From contig NZ_JAFBGL010000004.1 in NCBI RefSeq assembly GCF_016811075.1, positions 282,558-346,557 of the forward strand: 64,000 bases of DNA, read 5' to 3'. This stretch comes from Oceaniferula flava. GTDB lineage: Bacteria > Verrucomicrobiota > Verrucomicrobiia > Verrucomicrobiales > Akkermansiaceae. The notes under the pieces are model-generated. The model was not told where the DNA came from and ran no database searches. It saw nothing but the letters and a program-made list of their open reading frames with translations. How positions within the stretch are numbered: the stretch's first letter is position 1; the number at the start of each line of letters is the position of its first letter. A program made the translations under genes and the position numbers. Below are positions 54,306 to 62,633 of this stretch, piece by piece.

Positions 54306-54902
54306 CTAAAATAACTCGTCCTGGATATGTGACGGTTTGTTCTTCAGCAGTGGATTGGCGGCATCCGTCACCTCTAGCAAATCTGGTTTGGGGCGAAATG
54401 TCTCCATATGCCCTTTGAGGTAATAATCGCACTCGGCTGGAGTGAGGACTGCTGGCATCCGATTATGGATCGGTTCCATCAGTGTGTTGGACTCCGTGGT
54501 CAGCATGGAGAAGCACCTGCCAAGCTCCTGTGATTCCTCCCATATGCCAGCCATCCACAACAAGCCTCCATCGGGGCTAGTGAAGCGGTGGGTGCGTTTG
54601 TGCCCCTTTGCCCCTGACCACTCGTAGAACGCCAATACGGGGATCAGGCAGCGGCGCTCTGCAAATGCCTCACGCCACATCGGGCTGTCCAGGTTGTCAC
54701 TTCGGGTATTGTTCACCACACCGAGACCTTTCCGCTCGAAGCCCCAGCGCATCACCTGAGCCTCGTCACCGCCCAGCACGACGGGTGCGGAGTCTGTGCG
54801 CCTTACAAGCTTAACCGCGTCCGCAAAGTCATCCAAGCCGCTGACAGGTGCTTTCACTCCCGCCATCTTCTTACCTCTGCCAAATTCATAGACGCTGCAC
54901 AT
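54306..54902 (-). CDS. SRAP-family protein (YedK/HMCES-like)
   Basis: A 198-residue protein with catalytic Cys2 (MCSVYEF). Conserved features: NNTRSDNL (Asn for ring-opening site), LIPVLAFYEWSGAKG (Tyr/Glu site) and IHNRMPAVL (His). SRAP proteins form a covalent thiazolidine link to abasic sites in single-stranded DNA, protecting replication. In the island it is convergent with the nuclease operon, 66 bp apart. It could shield the host or element from damage by the nucleases (inference). Confidence 0.92.
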   Translation of the reverse strand: MCSVYEFGRGKKMAGVKAPVSGLDDFADAVKLVRRTDSAPVVLGGDEAQVMRWGFERKGLGVVNNTRSDNLDSPMWREAFAERRCLIPVLAFYEWSGAKGHKRTHRFTSPDGGLLWMAGIWEESQELGRCFSMLTTESNTLMEPIHNRMPAVLTPAECDYYLKGHMETFRPKPDLLEVTDAANPLLKNKPSHIQDELF

Positions 54903-55222
54903 AGTTAGATTTACTAATTGTCGGTAAAGTTAGAGGCAAATTTCCCACCCCTCTTATAAGGGGGCGGATTGAACCCGTATTTTTTTCTACAGTGCTAGTG
55001 TTTCTTTCACTCCGCATTCCACCTCCCTCTGAATCGAAGCGTATTCTGAATCCGCCGATTCCTCGCTTGCCGTTGATTCTGTAGACACCTCATTTTGGTC
55101 GGGTTTCATAATGATAAATAAAACTACAGCCCTCCCCGTGTGCAACCGTAAATCGCGCGGCTATAACCCTCAGTTGCCCTAAAAGTAGTGCGTCACAGTC
55201 CGCAAGCTATGCCTGACATGTT
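54903..55222. other. Intergenic gap upstream of SRAP and HTH genes
   Basis: A 320-bp divergent gap. It holds a CCCCTC...TTATAAGGGG palindrome near 54947-54965 (minus-strand leader of the SRAP gene), A/T-rich promoter-like sequence, and one small minus-strand open frame (54987-55109). Nothing else is supported. Confidence 0.4.
54987..55109 (-). CDS. Possible 40-residue acidic small protein
   Basis: ATG at 55109 opens a 40-residue frame rich in Glu and Ser (begins MKPDQNEVSTESTASEESAD), upstream of the SRAP gene on the same strand. There is no clear ribosome-binding site, and its length is within chance range, so it is only a candidate. Confidence 0.2.
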   Translation of the reverse strand: MKPDQNEVSTESTASEESADSEYASIQREVECGVKETLAL

Positions 55223-55780
55223 ATGCTTCATTTCATGAAGAACCACAACGAGCACTCAGCCAGCAACCGCCAAAACGGGCATAACCATCACGTCACTCGG
55301 TATAGCACTCCTTCCTATGGATTGTCACGAGGGAGACAAACCATGCGAGGCTACGCGGTGAAACAAGCCATTATCAAACTCAAGTGTGAAACCCACATGA
55401 GTAATCAGGAAATTGCCAAGGCCATCGGACGCACTCCCCAGTGGGTGAGTAAGGTATGGAGACACGCGGTGAAGGAAGCGGAGCAGGCATCCATCTCCCC
55501 TGAACAGCGGGAAGCGCTGAAAGCCTGGCTAATTCATCAGATCAAGATGACCATCATCAAAGCCCAGAGCAAGGTGGACGACCACGCCGCCTATGGCGCA
55601 CTGGTGTTGAAAGGTGTCGAACAGCTGCACGCCCTTCTCGGGCTGGACTCCCTATCTGACGAGGACAGCAAACGCACTCTGCAAGAAATCACTGACCGCC
55701 TCGATATTCGGTCGCCCTTGGTCATGGAAAAGCTCAGAGGGCATGTGCCCAAATCTGAGAACAGGGATCACTCTAAGTAG
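55223..55780 (+). CDS. Helix-turn-helix island protein
   Basis: A 185-residue protein near the right end of the island. Residues 45-80 form a probable helix-turn-helix (AIIKLKCETHMSNQEIAKAIGRTPQWVSKVWRHA), like the sigma-70 region 4 or transposase-type HTH. The N-terminal 40 residues are His/Asn-rich and basic; the C-terminal half is helical. ATG 55223 or 55235 could be the start. It may regulate the element or its copy number; no catalytic motif is seen. Confidence 0.6.
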   Translation: MLHFMKNHNEHSASNRQNGHNHHVTRYSTPSYGLSRGRQTMRGYAVKQAIIKLKCETHMSNQEIAKAIGRTPQWVSKVWRHAVKEAEQASISPEQREALKAWLIHQIKMTIIKAQSKVDDHAAYGALVLKGVEQLHALLGLDSLSDEDSKRTLQEITDRLDIRSPLVMEKLRGHVPKSENRDHSK

Positions 55781-55974
55781 CCATAGAGGATGACGACCGA
55801 GCCGTGCAACAGTTGGCATAACCAGCCAGCATTTCCGATTTCCCCATGTAGGGAGTTTCCCACGGCTGAGACGCAGAAATGATCGACCTGTGATTAACTC
55901 CTCCACTCTAAAAAAATAGAGTGCGAAAAACATTATTGGAGGGCATTGGACACCACCGCATGAAACCGGAAACT

Positions 55975-55992
55975 GCACCACTATAGCACCAC
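55975..55992. promoter_or_regulatory. Right-end iterated motif matching the left end
   Basis: The 18-bp GCACCACTATAGCACCAC differs at one base from 36263-36280 and has the same orientation. Each contains two GCACCAC units 4 bp apart. It lies 51 bp inside the right attachment repeat, as expected for an integrase arm site. Confidence 0.55.
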
Positions 55993-56003
55993 TTTGCCCC
56001 CTA

Positions 56004-56036
56004 TAAAAAATAAAACCCGTTGAAAATCAACGGGTT
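56004..56036 (-). terminator. Minus-strand terminator downstream of tRNA-Cys
   Basis: The perfect stem AACCCGTTGA / TCAACGGGTT with an AAA loop is followed, on the minus strand, by a T-rich run (A-rich at 56004-56013 on the plus strand). The island therefore brought its own terminator for the tRNA gene it interrupted. Confidence 0.85.
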
Positions 56037-56042
56037 ATCAGT

Positions 56043-56072
56043 TGGAGGCGGGAGCGGGAATCGAACCCGCGA
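56043..56072. repeat. Right attachment repeat of the island
   Basis: Identical over 30 bp to 36149-36178 and part of the intact tRNA-Cys gene (T arm to CCA). The island restores the 3' end of the tRNA gene on integration. Confidence 0.93.
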
Positions 56073-56117
56073 ATGTCGGTTTTGCAAACCGATGCCTTAC
56101 CACTTGGCCATCCCGCC
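56043..56117 (-). tRNA. tRNA-Cys (anticodon GCA)
   Basis: Seventy-five bases including encoded CCA. The acceptor stem pairs GGCGGGA with TCCCGCC; the D arm is GCC/GGC; the anticodon arm is TCGGT-TTGCAAA-ACCGA with GCA; the T arm is GCGGG-TTCGATT-CCCGC. It is the integration target of the island. The promoter is at 56160-56188 and the terminator at 56004-56036. Confidence 0.97.
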
Positions 56118-56159
56118 TTTCACTGAATCTCGGAGCGGTCATTGCCCCGAGGCGGAGGT

Positions 56160-56188
56160 TAATTAGTGCGGCAAAGAGGGCTTGTCAA
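56160..56188 (-). promoter_or_regulatory. Sigma-70-type promoter of tRNA-Cys
   Basis: On the minus strand TTGACA (56183-56188) and TAATTA (56160-56165) are separated by 17 bp, an almost ideal sigma-70 promoter about 40 bp upstream of the mature tRNA 5' end. Confidence 0.7.
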
Positions 56189-56314
56189 TGGCTGTTTTTA
56201 TCGAATTAGTGGCATTAGTGTTGCTTGCATTCCATGGGGATTCGCTTTATCTGGGATCCACTTGCTCTGACCACCCTCGGTTAGAAGCAGTTCATCATCA
56301 AACACACTCTTATT

Positions 56315-57277
56315 ATGGAAGGTATCGCAATCATGACATCCGGTGGAGATGCCGCCGGAATGAATCCAGCCATCAAAGCAGCCGCTGACCACGCAATGCA
56401 CCTAGGGTATGAGCCTTTCCTCGTCGATGATGGCTTACGCGGTCTGATCGACGATAAGATTGAAAAAGTCAGCGATCACGATGTCTCCGATATCATTCAC
56501 CGCGGTGGCACGATTCTGCGCTCGTCACGATCGAAGCGCTTCTTTGAATACGAGCACCGCCTGGCAGCTTACGAGAATCTGAAAAAACGCGGGATTGAAA
56601 AACTTGTCGTCATCGGCGGCGACGGATCATTCCGCGCTCTGAACCAATTTTACGCCGATTTCCAAGTCCCCTTCGCCGGCATCCCTGCGACCATCGACAA
56701 CGACATCCCCGGCACCGATTACTGCCTGGGAGTCGACACCGCGCTGAACATGATCCGCCAGTCGGTGGACAGCATTCGCGACACCGCCAACTCATTCCGC
56801 CGCGCCTTTGTGGTGGAGACCATGGGGCGTCATTGCGGCTATCTGGCGATGGCTTCAGCCGTCACCAGCGGCGCTGAAATCTGCATGGTGCCTGAGCTGG
56901 AGTATGATCTCGATAGCATCGGCGAGCGCCTCCGGGTGAAATACCAAGGCCACCCGAACTTCCTGATCGCCATCGTGGCGGAAGGTTGCAACATGAGCGA
57001 TTACCTGAACCGCTGGATTGGCGACACCTTGAAAATGGACTCGCGTCTGACCATTCTCGGCCACATTCAGCGTGGGGGATCGCCCACTGTGCGCGATCGC
57101 CTCATGGCATCCAAGTTCGCCGTTGGCGCAGTGGAATCTCTGCACCGCGGAGAGACCTGCAACATCATGATCTACAAGTCCGGCCACTTCGGCACCTTAC
57201 CGATCCACAAAGTCGCCGACTCCCAGTTGGAGATGGACCCGGCACTGGTCGCGATGTGCAAGAAGCTCTGTAAGTAA
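56315..57277 (+). CDS. pfkA: 6-phosphofructokinase
   Basis: A 320-residue glycolytic enzyme of the PfkA family, normal bacterial length. ATP-binding GGDGS (about residues 101-105; Gly after the Asp indicates ATP, not pyrophosphate), the catalytic PATIDNDIPGTDYCLG, ETMGRHCGYLA for fructose-6-phosphate binding, and GHIQRGGSPTVRDR near the end are all present. It phosphorylates fructose-6-phosphate. It is monocistronic; the gap to the convergent polyprenyl synthase holds GC-rich palindromes only. Confidence 0.95.
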   Translation: MEGIAIMTSGGDAAGMNPAIKAAADHAMHLGYEPFLVDDGLRGLIDDKIEKVSDHDVSDIIHRGGTILRSSRSKRFFEYEHRLAAYENLKKRGIEKLVVIGGDGSFRALNQFYADFQVPFAGIPATIDNDIPGTDYCLGVDTALNMIRQSVDSIRDTANSFRRAFVVETMGRHCGYLAMASAVTSGAEICMVPELEYDLDSIGERLRVKYQGHPNFLIAIVAEGCNMSDYLNRWIGDTLKMDSRLTILGHIQRGGSPTVRDRLMASKFAVGAVESLHRGETCNIMIYKSGHFGTLPIHKVADSQLEMDPALVAMCKKLCK

Positions 57278-57413
57278 GGTCTGCGGACTGGGCACCAGTC
57301 ATCGATCGCTGATGCCAGGGTCGATGACCCCGGTCCTTGGACAGAGCAACTCTGCCATGGCATGGTGTTTCCTCCCTCCTAGATGGGAGAGAGGACATTA
57401 GGGTATTCGCCGC

Positions 57414-58298
57414 TTAATACTCGCGCTCTAGCAGGTAGCGGGCGATTTGTTCGAGGCGTTGGCCTTTTTTACCGAAGACTTCGAGCGATTTCAGGGCTTT
57501 TTTCGTCAGGCGGGCTGCCTCTTTGCGCGAGGCCTCCAGGCCGAGGATCGCTGGGTAGGTCGATTTATCCACCGCTTCGTCCTTGCCGGCGGTTTTTCCC
57601 AACATCTCGGTCGTCTGGGTGACATCGAGGATGTCATCGATCACTTGGAATGCCAGACCGAGATTGTAACCGAAGGTGGTCAGCGCATCGAGCTTTGCCG
57701 GCGTGGCGTTGGCGGTCATTGCGCCAAGACGCACCGAACAGGTGAGCAGGGCGGCGGTTTTATTCTCGTGAATTTTCACCAGCTCTCGTTTGCTGAGCTC
57801 CTTGCCCTCGCCTTCAAGATCCAGAACTTGCCCACCGATGAGCTTTTTACTGCCACCGGTGACGGCAATTTCCTCGAGGTAATCCTTCACCGTATAGCGC
57901 TTGGTCTCGGGTGTCTGGGCAATGACGATAAAGACCTGAGTGAGCAGTGCATCCCCGGTGAGCACGGCCATGCCTTCGCCGAACACCTTGTGGGAAGTCG
58001 GACGGCCACGGCGCAGATCATCATCGTCCATGCAGGGCAAATCATCGTGCACCAGCGAGTAGGTGTGCATGATTTCCGTGGCACAGGCGGGTGCGAGGGC
58101 ATTTTCCAGCTCACCTCCACAAGCTTCGGCGGCGGCCAGCGTGAGGATGGGGCGCAGGCGCTTGCCACCGGCGAAAATGCTGTAGCGCATCGCCTTGTGG
58201 ATCGTTTTCGGCGCGGCGGATTCACGCGGGAGGAATCGACCGAGAGCCGAGTCGACTTGTTTCTGAGTGGCCTTGAGCCAAGGTTTGAGATCGTCCAT
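57414..58298 (-). CDS. ispA: Polyprenyl (farnesyl/geranylgeranyl) diphosphate synthase
   Basis: A 294-residue prenyltransferase. The first Asp-rich motif is [19 protein letters not shown] with the two-residue insertion typical of bacterial IspA/GGPP synthases, and the second is [22 protein letters not shown] is also conserved. It condenses isopentenyl diphosphate units to C15 or C20. Chain length is not decidable by eye. It is 33 bp downstream of asd on the same strand and likely cotranscribed. Confidence 0.92.
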   Translation of the reverse strand: MDDLKPWLKATQKQVDSALGRFLPRESAAPKTIHKAMRYSIFAGGKRLRPILTLAAAEACGGELENALAPACATEIMHTYSLVHDDLPCMDDDDLRRGRPTSHKVFGEGMAVLTGDALLTQVFIVIAQTPETKRYTVKDYLEEIAVTGGSKKLIGGQVLDLEGEGKELSKRELVKIHENKTAALLTCSVRLGAMTANATPAKLDALTTFGYNLGLAFQVIDDILDVTQTTEMLGKTAGKDEAVDKSTYPAILGLEASRKEAARLTKKALKSLEVFGKKGQRLEQIARYLLEREY

Positions 58299-58331
58299 GT
58301 TGGTGTCTGGAATTTAAGACTTAAAACTTTC

Positions 58332-59354
58332 CTATTCCACCAGCTCGGCGATCTGCACGGCGTTGAGTGCGGCTCCCTTGCGGACCTGATCACCCACCAC
58401 CCAGAGCGTTAGAGCGTTTTCGAGCACCATGTCCTTGCGCATGCGGCCGACCAAGCAGTCGTCCTTCTTGGTGGTATCCAGCGGCACCGGGTAGATGCCA
58501 TTTTCCGGATCGTCCTTGCTGTTGATGCCCGGGTAATTCGCGTAGACGGCGCGCGCCTCGGCGACATCGACCGGCTTTTCAAACTGCGCGGTGACACTGA
58601 CCGAGTGGGAACGGTGCACCGGCACACGCACGCAGGTGCAGGTGACTTTCAGATCTGGCAGGGAGAGAATTTTACGACTCTCGTTGAACATTTTCAGCTC
58701 CTCCTTGGTGTAGCCGCTTTCGGTAAAGGCATCGACCTGAGGGATGACATTGGAAGCGATCTGGTGCGGGTAGACATTTTTCATCTCATCAGTCACCTCA
58801 CCTCCGCTGCCGAGCACCTTGATTTGCTCGTCCAGCTCGACAATTCCCTGGGCACCACTGCCGGATACGGCTTGGTAGCTGGAGGCGATGACGGAGGTCA
58901 GTCCGTAAAGCTGGTGCAGCGGATAGAGCGCCATCAGGGTGATGATGGATGTGCAGTTGGGGTTCGCGATGATATTTTTCGGACGATCCTTGATGGCCTC
59001 CGGGTTGATTTCAGGAACCACCAGCGGGACGCCCTCGTCCATACGGAAACAGGATGAGTTATCGATCACCACACAGCCGGCGGCGGCGGCACTGGGGGCA
59101 AATTCCTTGGAAATACCGCCTCCAGCGCTGAACAGAGCGATGTCTACATCGGCAAAGGAGTCGTGTGTTAATTCCTTAACTTTGATTAAGCTTCCACGGA
59201 ATGGGATCTCTTTTCCAGCGGATCGCGCCGATGCTAATAAAATTAATTCACTGATCGGGAAATTTCGCTCTTCCAAACAATCGAGCATTTCCTGCCCGAC
59301 GGCACCTGTAGCCCCTACAATTGCTAGACGTTTACCTGTTGCTGCGCTCATCAT
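58332..59354 (-). CDS. asd: Aspartate-semialdehyde dehydrogenase
   Basis: A 340-residue enzyme. The NADP-binding N-terminus is GATGAVGQEMLDCL, the catalytic Cys is in NPNCTSIITLMAL (about 128), and SYQAVSGSGAQG and the CTCVRVPVHRSHS segment are conserved. It makes aspartate-4-semialdehyde for lysine/DAP, threonine and methionine synthesis. Two adjacent ATG codons (59354, 59351) could start it. Confidence 0.95.
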   Translation of the reverse strand: MMSAATGKRLAIVGATGAVGQEMLDCLEERNFPISELILLASARSAGKEIPFRGSLIKVKELTHDSFADVDIALFSAGGGISKEFAPSAAAAGCVVIDNSSCFRMDEGVPLVVPEINPEAIKDRPKNIIANPNCTSIITLMALYPLHQLYGLTSVIASSYQAVSGSGAQGIVELDEQIKVLGSGGEVTDEMKNVYPHQIASNVIPQVDAFTESGYTKEELKMFNESRKILSLPDLKVTCTCVRVPVHRSHSVSVTAQFEKPVDVAEARAVYANYPGINSKDDPENGIYPVPLDTTKKDDCLVGRMRKDMVLENALTLWVVGDQVRKGAALNAVQIAELVE

Positions 59355-59501
59355 GTCTGTGCGACAATGGCTGACCTGCGAGCAGTGTCAACCCCGTCAT
59401 TTTAAGAAAATGACATATTCTGAGGGTCAAAAAAGATTGAAATTTGTGCTTTTTATTATTTTCAGATCGCTTTTAATAGTAGAACGTGCTACATTCAGGC
59501 C

Positions 59502-59810
59502 ATGGCTACTACGAAAAGAACTCGTTTCTCTCGCCGCGTCCCAGATCACGTAACAGATGAAATCGTTAATGTGCTGGGTGATGATGACAGCTTCTTCGGA
59601 TTCAATGATTTATTCGAAGCTGTCTACGCTAGGCTCAAGGAGCGCAACGCCGTGAGTGGTGGGGAAGAAATGCTCCGCCTCCGCGCGTATGAAAAACTCC
59701 AAAATCTCGTCACACGTGGCATGATTGAAAAGGAGGGCAAGGAATACAAAGGACTGCCAAAACTGTCCGAAGCTCACAGCGATTTCCTCGCCGCCCAGGA
59801 GTCCGCTTAG
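59502..59810 (+). CDS. Small hypothetical protein, possible winged helix
   Basis: A 102-residue basic/acidic protein without signal or membrane segment. The central LRLRAYEKLQNLVTRGMIEKEGKEYKGL resembles a winged-helix wing, and the N-terminus is Lys/Arg-rich (MATTKRTRFSRRVPDHV), so DNA or RNA binding is possible. An A/T-rich promoter-like stretch precedes it and a strong terminator follows at 59871-59909, which suggests a highly expressed single gene. Family not recognised. Confidence 0.7.
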   Translation: MATTKRTRFSRRVPDHVTDEIVNVLGDDDSFFGFNDLFEAVYARLKERNAVSGGEEMLRLRAYEKLQNLVTRGMIEKEGKEYKGLPKLSEAHSDFLAAQESA

Positions 59811-59870
59811 TGCGAACCGAGTGAAACAACAAATTTCGTGCTGGTTTTACCAACACGAATCGTTTTAAAG

Positions 59871-59909
59871 AAACCCACCCACCGGTAAGGTGGCGTGGGT
59901 TTTCTTTTT
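59871..59909 (+). terminator. Rho-independent terminator
   Basis: The stem AAACCCACCCACC / GGTGGCGTGGGTTT with a small loop is followed by a T-rich tract (TTTTCTTTTT). It ends the 59502-59810 gene. Confidence 0.85.
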
Positions 59910-59989
59910 AAGAAAATCGATCCTACCACGCCGGCCGCGGCGTTCACCCCTATCCAGTCTCGACCACCTCTTACTTTTTAAAAGTCGCT

Positions 59990-60361
59990 ATGCTTCAGAA
60001 CTATCTCCCCGTGATCATGCAGTGCACCATCGCTCTTGGCTTTGCCGGTGTGATGTTATTGATGAGCCTCCTTCTGGGAAAAAAAGGCAAACCGAACCCC
60101 ACCAAGGAAAGCGCTTACGAGTGCGGCATGGTGCCGGTTGGCCAGGGAGCCCCACGATTCAGCGTCAAGTTCTACCTGGTGGCGATGCTCTTTGTGATCT
60201 TCGATATTGAAGTGGTCTTCATGTATCCTTGGGCGGTGCAGTTCAAGGATCTGATCCAGGAAAGTGCCATGGCCTTCTGGAGTGTGCTCGGATTTGCCGG
60301 CATCCTCGCCGTTGCCTACGTCTACGCGCTGAAAAAAGGTGCCCTCACCTGGAACGCCTAA
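59990..60361 (+). CDS. nuoA: NADH-quinone oxidoreductase subunit A
   Basis: A 123-residue inner-membrane subunit of complex I with three helices. The family motif YECGMVPVGQGAPRFSVKFYLVAMLFVIFDIEVVFMYPW is complete. It is alone here: the next gene is a Dabb protein, not nuoB, so the rest of complex I must be encoded elsewhere. This is unusual for an nuo operon. Confidence 0.93.
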   Translation: MLQNYLPVIMQCTIALGFAGVMLLMSLLLGKKGKPNPTKESAYECGMVPVGQGAPRFSVKFYLVAMLFVIFDIEVVFMYPWAVQFKDLIQESAMAFWSVLGFAGILAVAYVYALKKGALTWNA

Positions 60362-60366
60362 GCGCC

Positions 60367-60684
60367 ATGATTCACCACGTTGTTTTTTTCAAACTCAAGC
60401 CTGAGGTCGATGAGCTCAAGCTGGAGGAAATGATGCGCTCGACCCGCAGCATGCTCCTCAAAATCCCGGAAGTGCTCAGTGTGCGCTCGGGAAAAAATAT
60501 CGATACCAAGGGCGAGTGGCCATTTTTCCTCACTGTGGAAGTGGAATCTTTGGAAAAGCTGAGAATGTATGTCGATGATCCCGTGCACCTCAAATACGTC
60601 GAAACGGTGATCAAACCAAACACCACGGCCCGTTTCGCCATGGACTTCGAGACCGACCCCTCGAAGGACCTGAAGTATTCCTAG
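60367..60684 (+). CDS. Dabb-domain (stress-responsive alpha/beta-barrel) protein
   Basis: A 105-residue protein starting 6 bp after nuoA. ATG 60367 gives the Dabb start MIHHVVFFKLKPEV, and the LKIPEVLSVRSGKNI...DPVHLKYVETVIKP pattern matches the ferredoxin-like Dabb fold. Role unknown; probably dimeric and cytoplasmic. Likely translated together with nuoA. Confidence 0.85.
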   Translation: MIHHVVFFKLKPEVDELKLEEMMRSTRSMLLKIPEVLSVRSGKNIDTKGEWPFFLTVEVESLEKLRMYVDDPVHLKYVETVIKPNTTARFAMDFETDPSKDLKYS

Positions 60685-60848
60685 GACCTCGCCCTGACCG
60701 GCCCGAACGCCTGGTGATGAGTCGCTTAGCGTGCGACCTTTTGATTTTCCCCTTTGCAGCCATCGGCATGGGGCGTATAGTAGTTGAATGTCATTCTGCG
60801 GTTTCACACTGCCGTAGCCATGACCTAACACCAACTACGATCCAAACG

Positions 60849-61409
60849 ATGAAACGTAAAACCACCACCATGATAGTAGCTCTGACCCTAGCGGTTGGCG
60901 CCCCCGCCTTTGCCCAAAGCAACACAACCAGCAGCCCGCCTGCAGACCGGGCGACCCAGGCGAACACACTCTACCAGCAAGGGGTGATCGCGATGCGCAG
61001 TGGCCACTACGATGCCGCGGCCTCCAGTTTCCGCCAGGTGCTCCAGCTCTATCCGAAGCACCTCAAGGCGAAGCAAAACCTGCTCTACATCCTGGAAAAC
61101 AAAGACGCTCTGGTGCTTAAGAAGCGCAAGGCGGCACTGAAAACAGTCATAATCCCTTCGGTCGATTTCGATAAGGAAACCGTGCAGGAGTCCCTGACCA
61201 TCCTCGCCTCCCTGATCAGTCGGGAATCGAATAAAAAGGTCGCGCCTAACTTCATCGTGCAGGACCCCAAAGGCCAGTTTGAAAACCGCAGCATCACTCT
61301 GCGACTGAACAACATTCCCGCGGAAACCTTGCTGAACTACATCGTTACCCAAGCGGGTGCTCGGGTGCGCTACGATGCCCACGCCATTGTGGTGACGCCG
61401 CGCGGTTAG
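60849..61409 (+). CDS. Exported TPR and secretin/TonB N-terminal (STN)-like protein
   Basis: A 186-residue exported protein. ATG 60849 gives a signal peptide (MKRKTTTMIVALTLAVGAPAFA); an upstream ATG at 60714 adds an unlikely leader. A TPR pair follows (ANTLYQQGVIAMRSGHYDAAASSFRQVLQLYP), and the end resembles an STN domain (ITLRLNNIPAETLLNYIVTQAGARVRYDAHAIVV). Such proteins occur with type II secretion or TonB-related machineries. It ends 39 bp before the convergent permease gene. Confidence 0.75.
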   Translation: MKRKTTTMIVALTLAVGAPAFAQSNTTSSPPADRATQANTLYQQGVIAMRSGHYDAAASSFRQVLQLYPKHLKAKQNLLYILENKDALVLKKRKAALKTVIIPSVDFDKETVQESLTILASLISRESNKKVAPNFIVQDPKGQFENRSITLRLNNIPAETLLNYIVTQAGARVRYDAHAIVVTPRG

Positions 61410-61448
61410 AGCCGGACGACGTTATCGACACGACCACCCACCCAAGCG

Positions 61449-62549
61449 CTAATTCGCCATGGCGTTGAGGATCCAAGCGACCACTACGACCTGTGGCAGC
61501 GTCAGCAAGGGCAACACCATGGTCAGCTTCCACGACTTCGTGGTTTCTCGCAGCGCCATGATCTCGGTGTAGTCGGTGGCCGCACCGGCCATCAGGAAGG
61601 CAAAGCCATTGCCTGGCGCAGCCGCACGGGTCACGAGGTCGGCCGCGATCGGGCTGGATCCTTCCGAGCACACTTCGATCACCGTTGCTGCCAGCAGAGT
61701 GAGCAGCACGCCGGTCCAAGTGGGGCCAAACCAATCGCCAAAGGCATCTTGCGGCACGAAGGCGCGGATGGCTGCGGCGAGCACGGTGCCAAAGAAAATC
61801 CAGCGCAGGATCATGCCGGAGTCGGCAAAGCCGACCTTCACCATCTTGCCAAAGAAGCCGGGGGTGAACTTGGTGCGACGGAAGGCATGACCCATTTCCC
61901 GCCACAGATGAAAACCTTTCGGCAGCTCGACGTGGTTGGGGTTCTTGGGCAGGCTGCCTTTTTTCACCAAGAACTCGACGATCACGCCGGTAATCACCGC
62001 GATCAGGCCAGAGAGCAACAGAAATGCCAGGGTCCATTTGAAACCGATCAGTGACACCAAGATGAGCGTCAGCGAGAGCGAGTTCCACGGACTGGCGATG
62101 ATGAATGCGAGCGTCTGCCCCAGCGATGCGCCACGTTCGTAGAGCTTCATCGCCACCAGTAGGATCCCGTGGTTGCACAAATCGAGAATCAAGCCGGCGC
62201 TCATGGCGCGCAGCACGCCCTGGAAACTTCCGGGCCGACCCAACACCGCAGCGACCCACTCGCGCGGGACTCCGCCAAGGGCCCCCACGGCCAAGATACC
62301 GAATGCCAGCCCCCACCACATCTTATTCAACAGCTCAAAGATCCCGTGGCTGAAATGCGCGAGCTGGGACGGCAGGCCATGACCGACAATCAGGTGCAGA
62401 CCGTAGCCTAGGATACAAACGACCAGCGAGCCCCACAGCAGCCAATCGATTTTTCCTTTGTGACTGCCACAACACGCGTCCTCCAACTCCTCGTCAGATG
62501 ATAGATTGTGGTCATCGGGATCAGGAGCAGAGCAGCAGCATTGAGACAT
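61449..62549 (-). CDS. UPF0718/ArsP-type permease with Cys-rich N-terminus
   Basis: A 366-residue inner-membrane protein with about eight helices of the DUF318/UPF0718 family (ISLGL..., ASPWNSLSLTLILVSLIGF, FLMAGAATDYTEIMAL). The N-terminal 33 residues are unusual: MSQCCCSAPDPDD and DACCGSHKGK, two Cys clusters that could bind a soft metal. The family includes ArsP organoarsenical exporters and Cu/Zn efflux-type permeases; the substrate is unknown. Not next to the arsR-acr3 genes. Confidence 0.8.
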   Translation of the reverse strand: MSQCCCSAPDPDDHNLSSDEELEDACCGSHKGKIDWLLWGSLVVCILGYGLHLIVGHGLPSQLAHFSHGIFELLNKMWWGLAFGILAVGALGGVPREWVAAVLGRPGSFQGVLRAMSAGLILDLCNHGILLVAMKLYERGASLGQTLAFIIASPWNSLSLTLILVSLIGFKWTLAFLLLSGLIAVITGVIVEFLVKKGSLPKNPNHVELPKGFHLWREMGHAFRRTKFTPGFFGKMVKVGFADSGMILRWIFFGTVLAAAIRAFVPQDAFGDWFGPTWTGVLLTLLAATVIEVCSEGSSPIAADLVTRAAAPGNGFAFLMAGAATDYTEIMALRETTKSWKLTMVLPLLTLPQVVVVAWILNAMAN

Positions 62550-62633
62550 AATCGATGGCGGCGAGAGGATTGATAAACTACTCGCCGAACCCTATGTAGT
62601 CTGCTTCAGTGATCCTCGCAAGTGCCAGCACCG

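Larger units (their letters stand above)
36149..56072. mobile_element. Integrated genomic island in tRNA-Cys (about 20 kb)
   Basis: The island is bounded by identical 30-bp direct repeats (36149-36178 and 56043-56072). The right repeat is the 3' end of the intact tRNA-Cys gene. A tyrosine integrase sits beside the left repeat, with AlpA-like, primase-like and SF3-helicase genes next, then a restriction/defence cluster. Matching 18-bp iterated motifs lie just inside both ends (36263-36280 and 55975-55992). No phage structural or conjugation genes are seen, so it is an integrative element of unknown transfer route, perhaps a satellite or integrative plasmid. The nuclease gene block around 46-53 kb is visibly more A/T-rich than the chromosome. 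Confidence 0.92.

Noticed and set aside
57447..58412. 321-codon plus-strand open frame
   Set aside because: Antisense to the polyprenyl synthase gene with both Asp-rich motifs.
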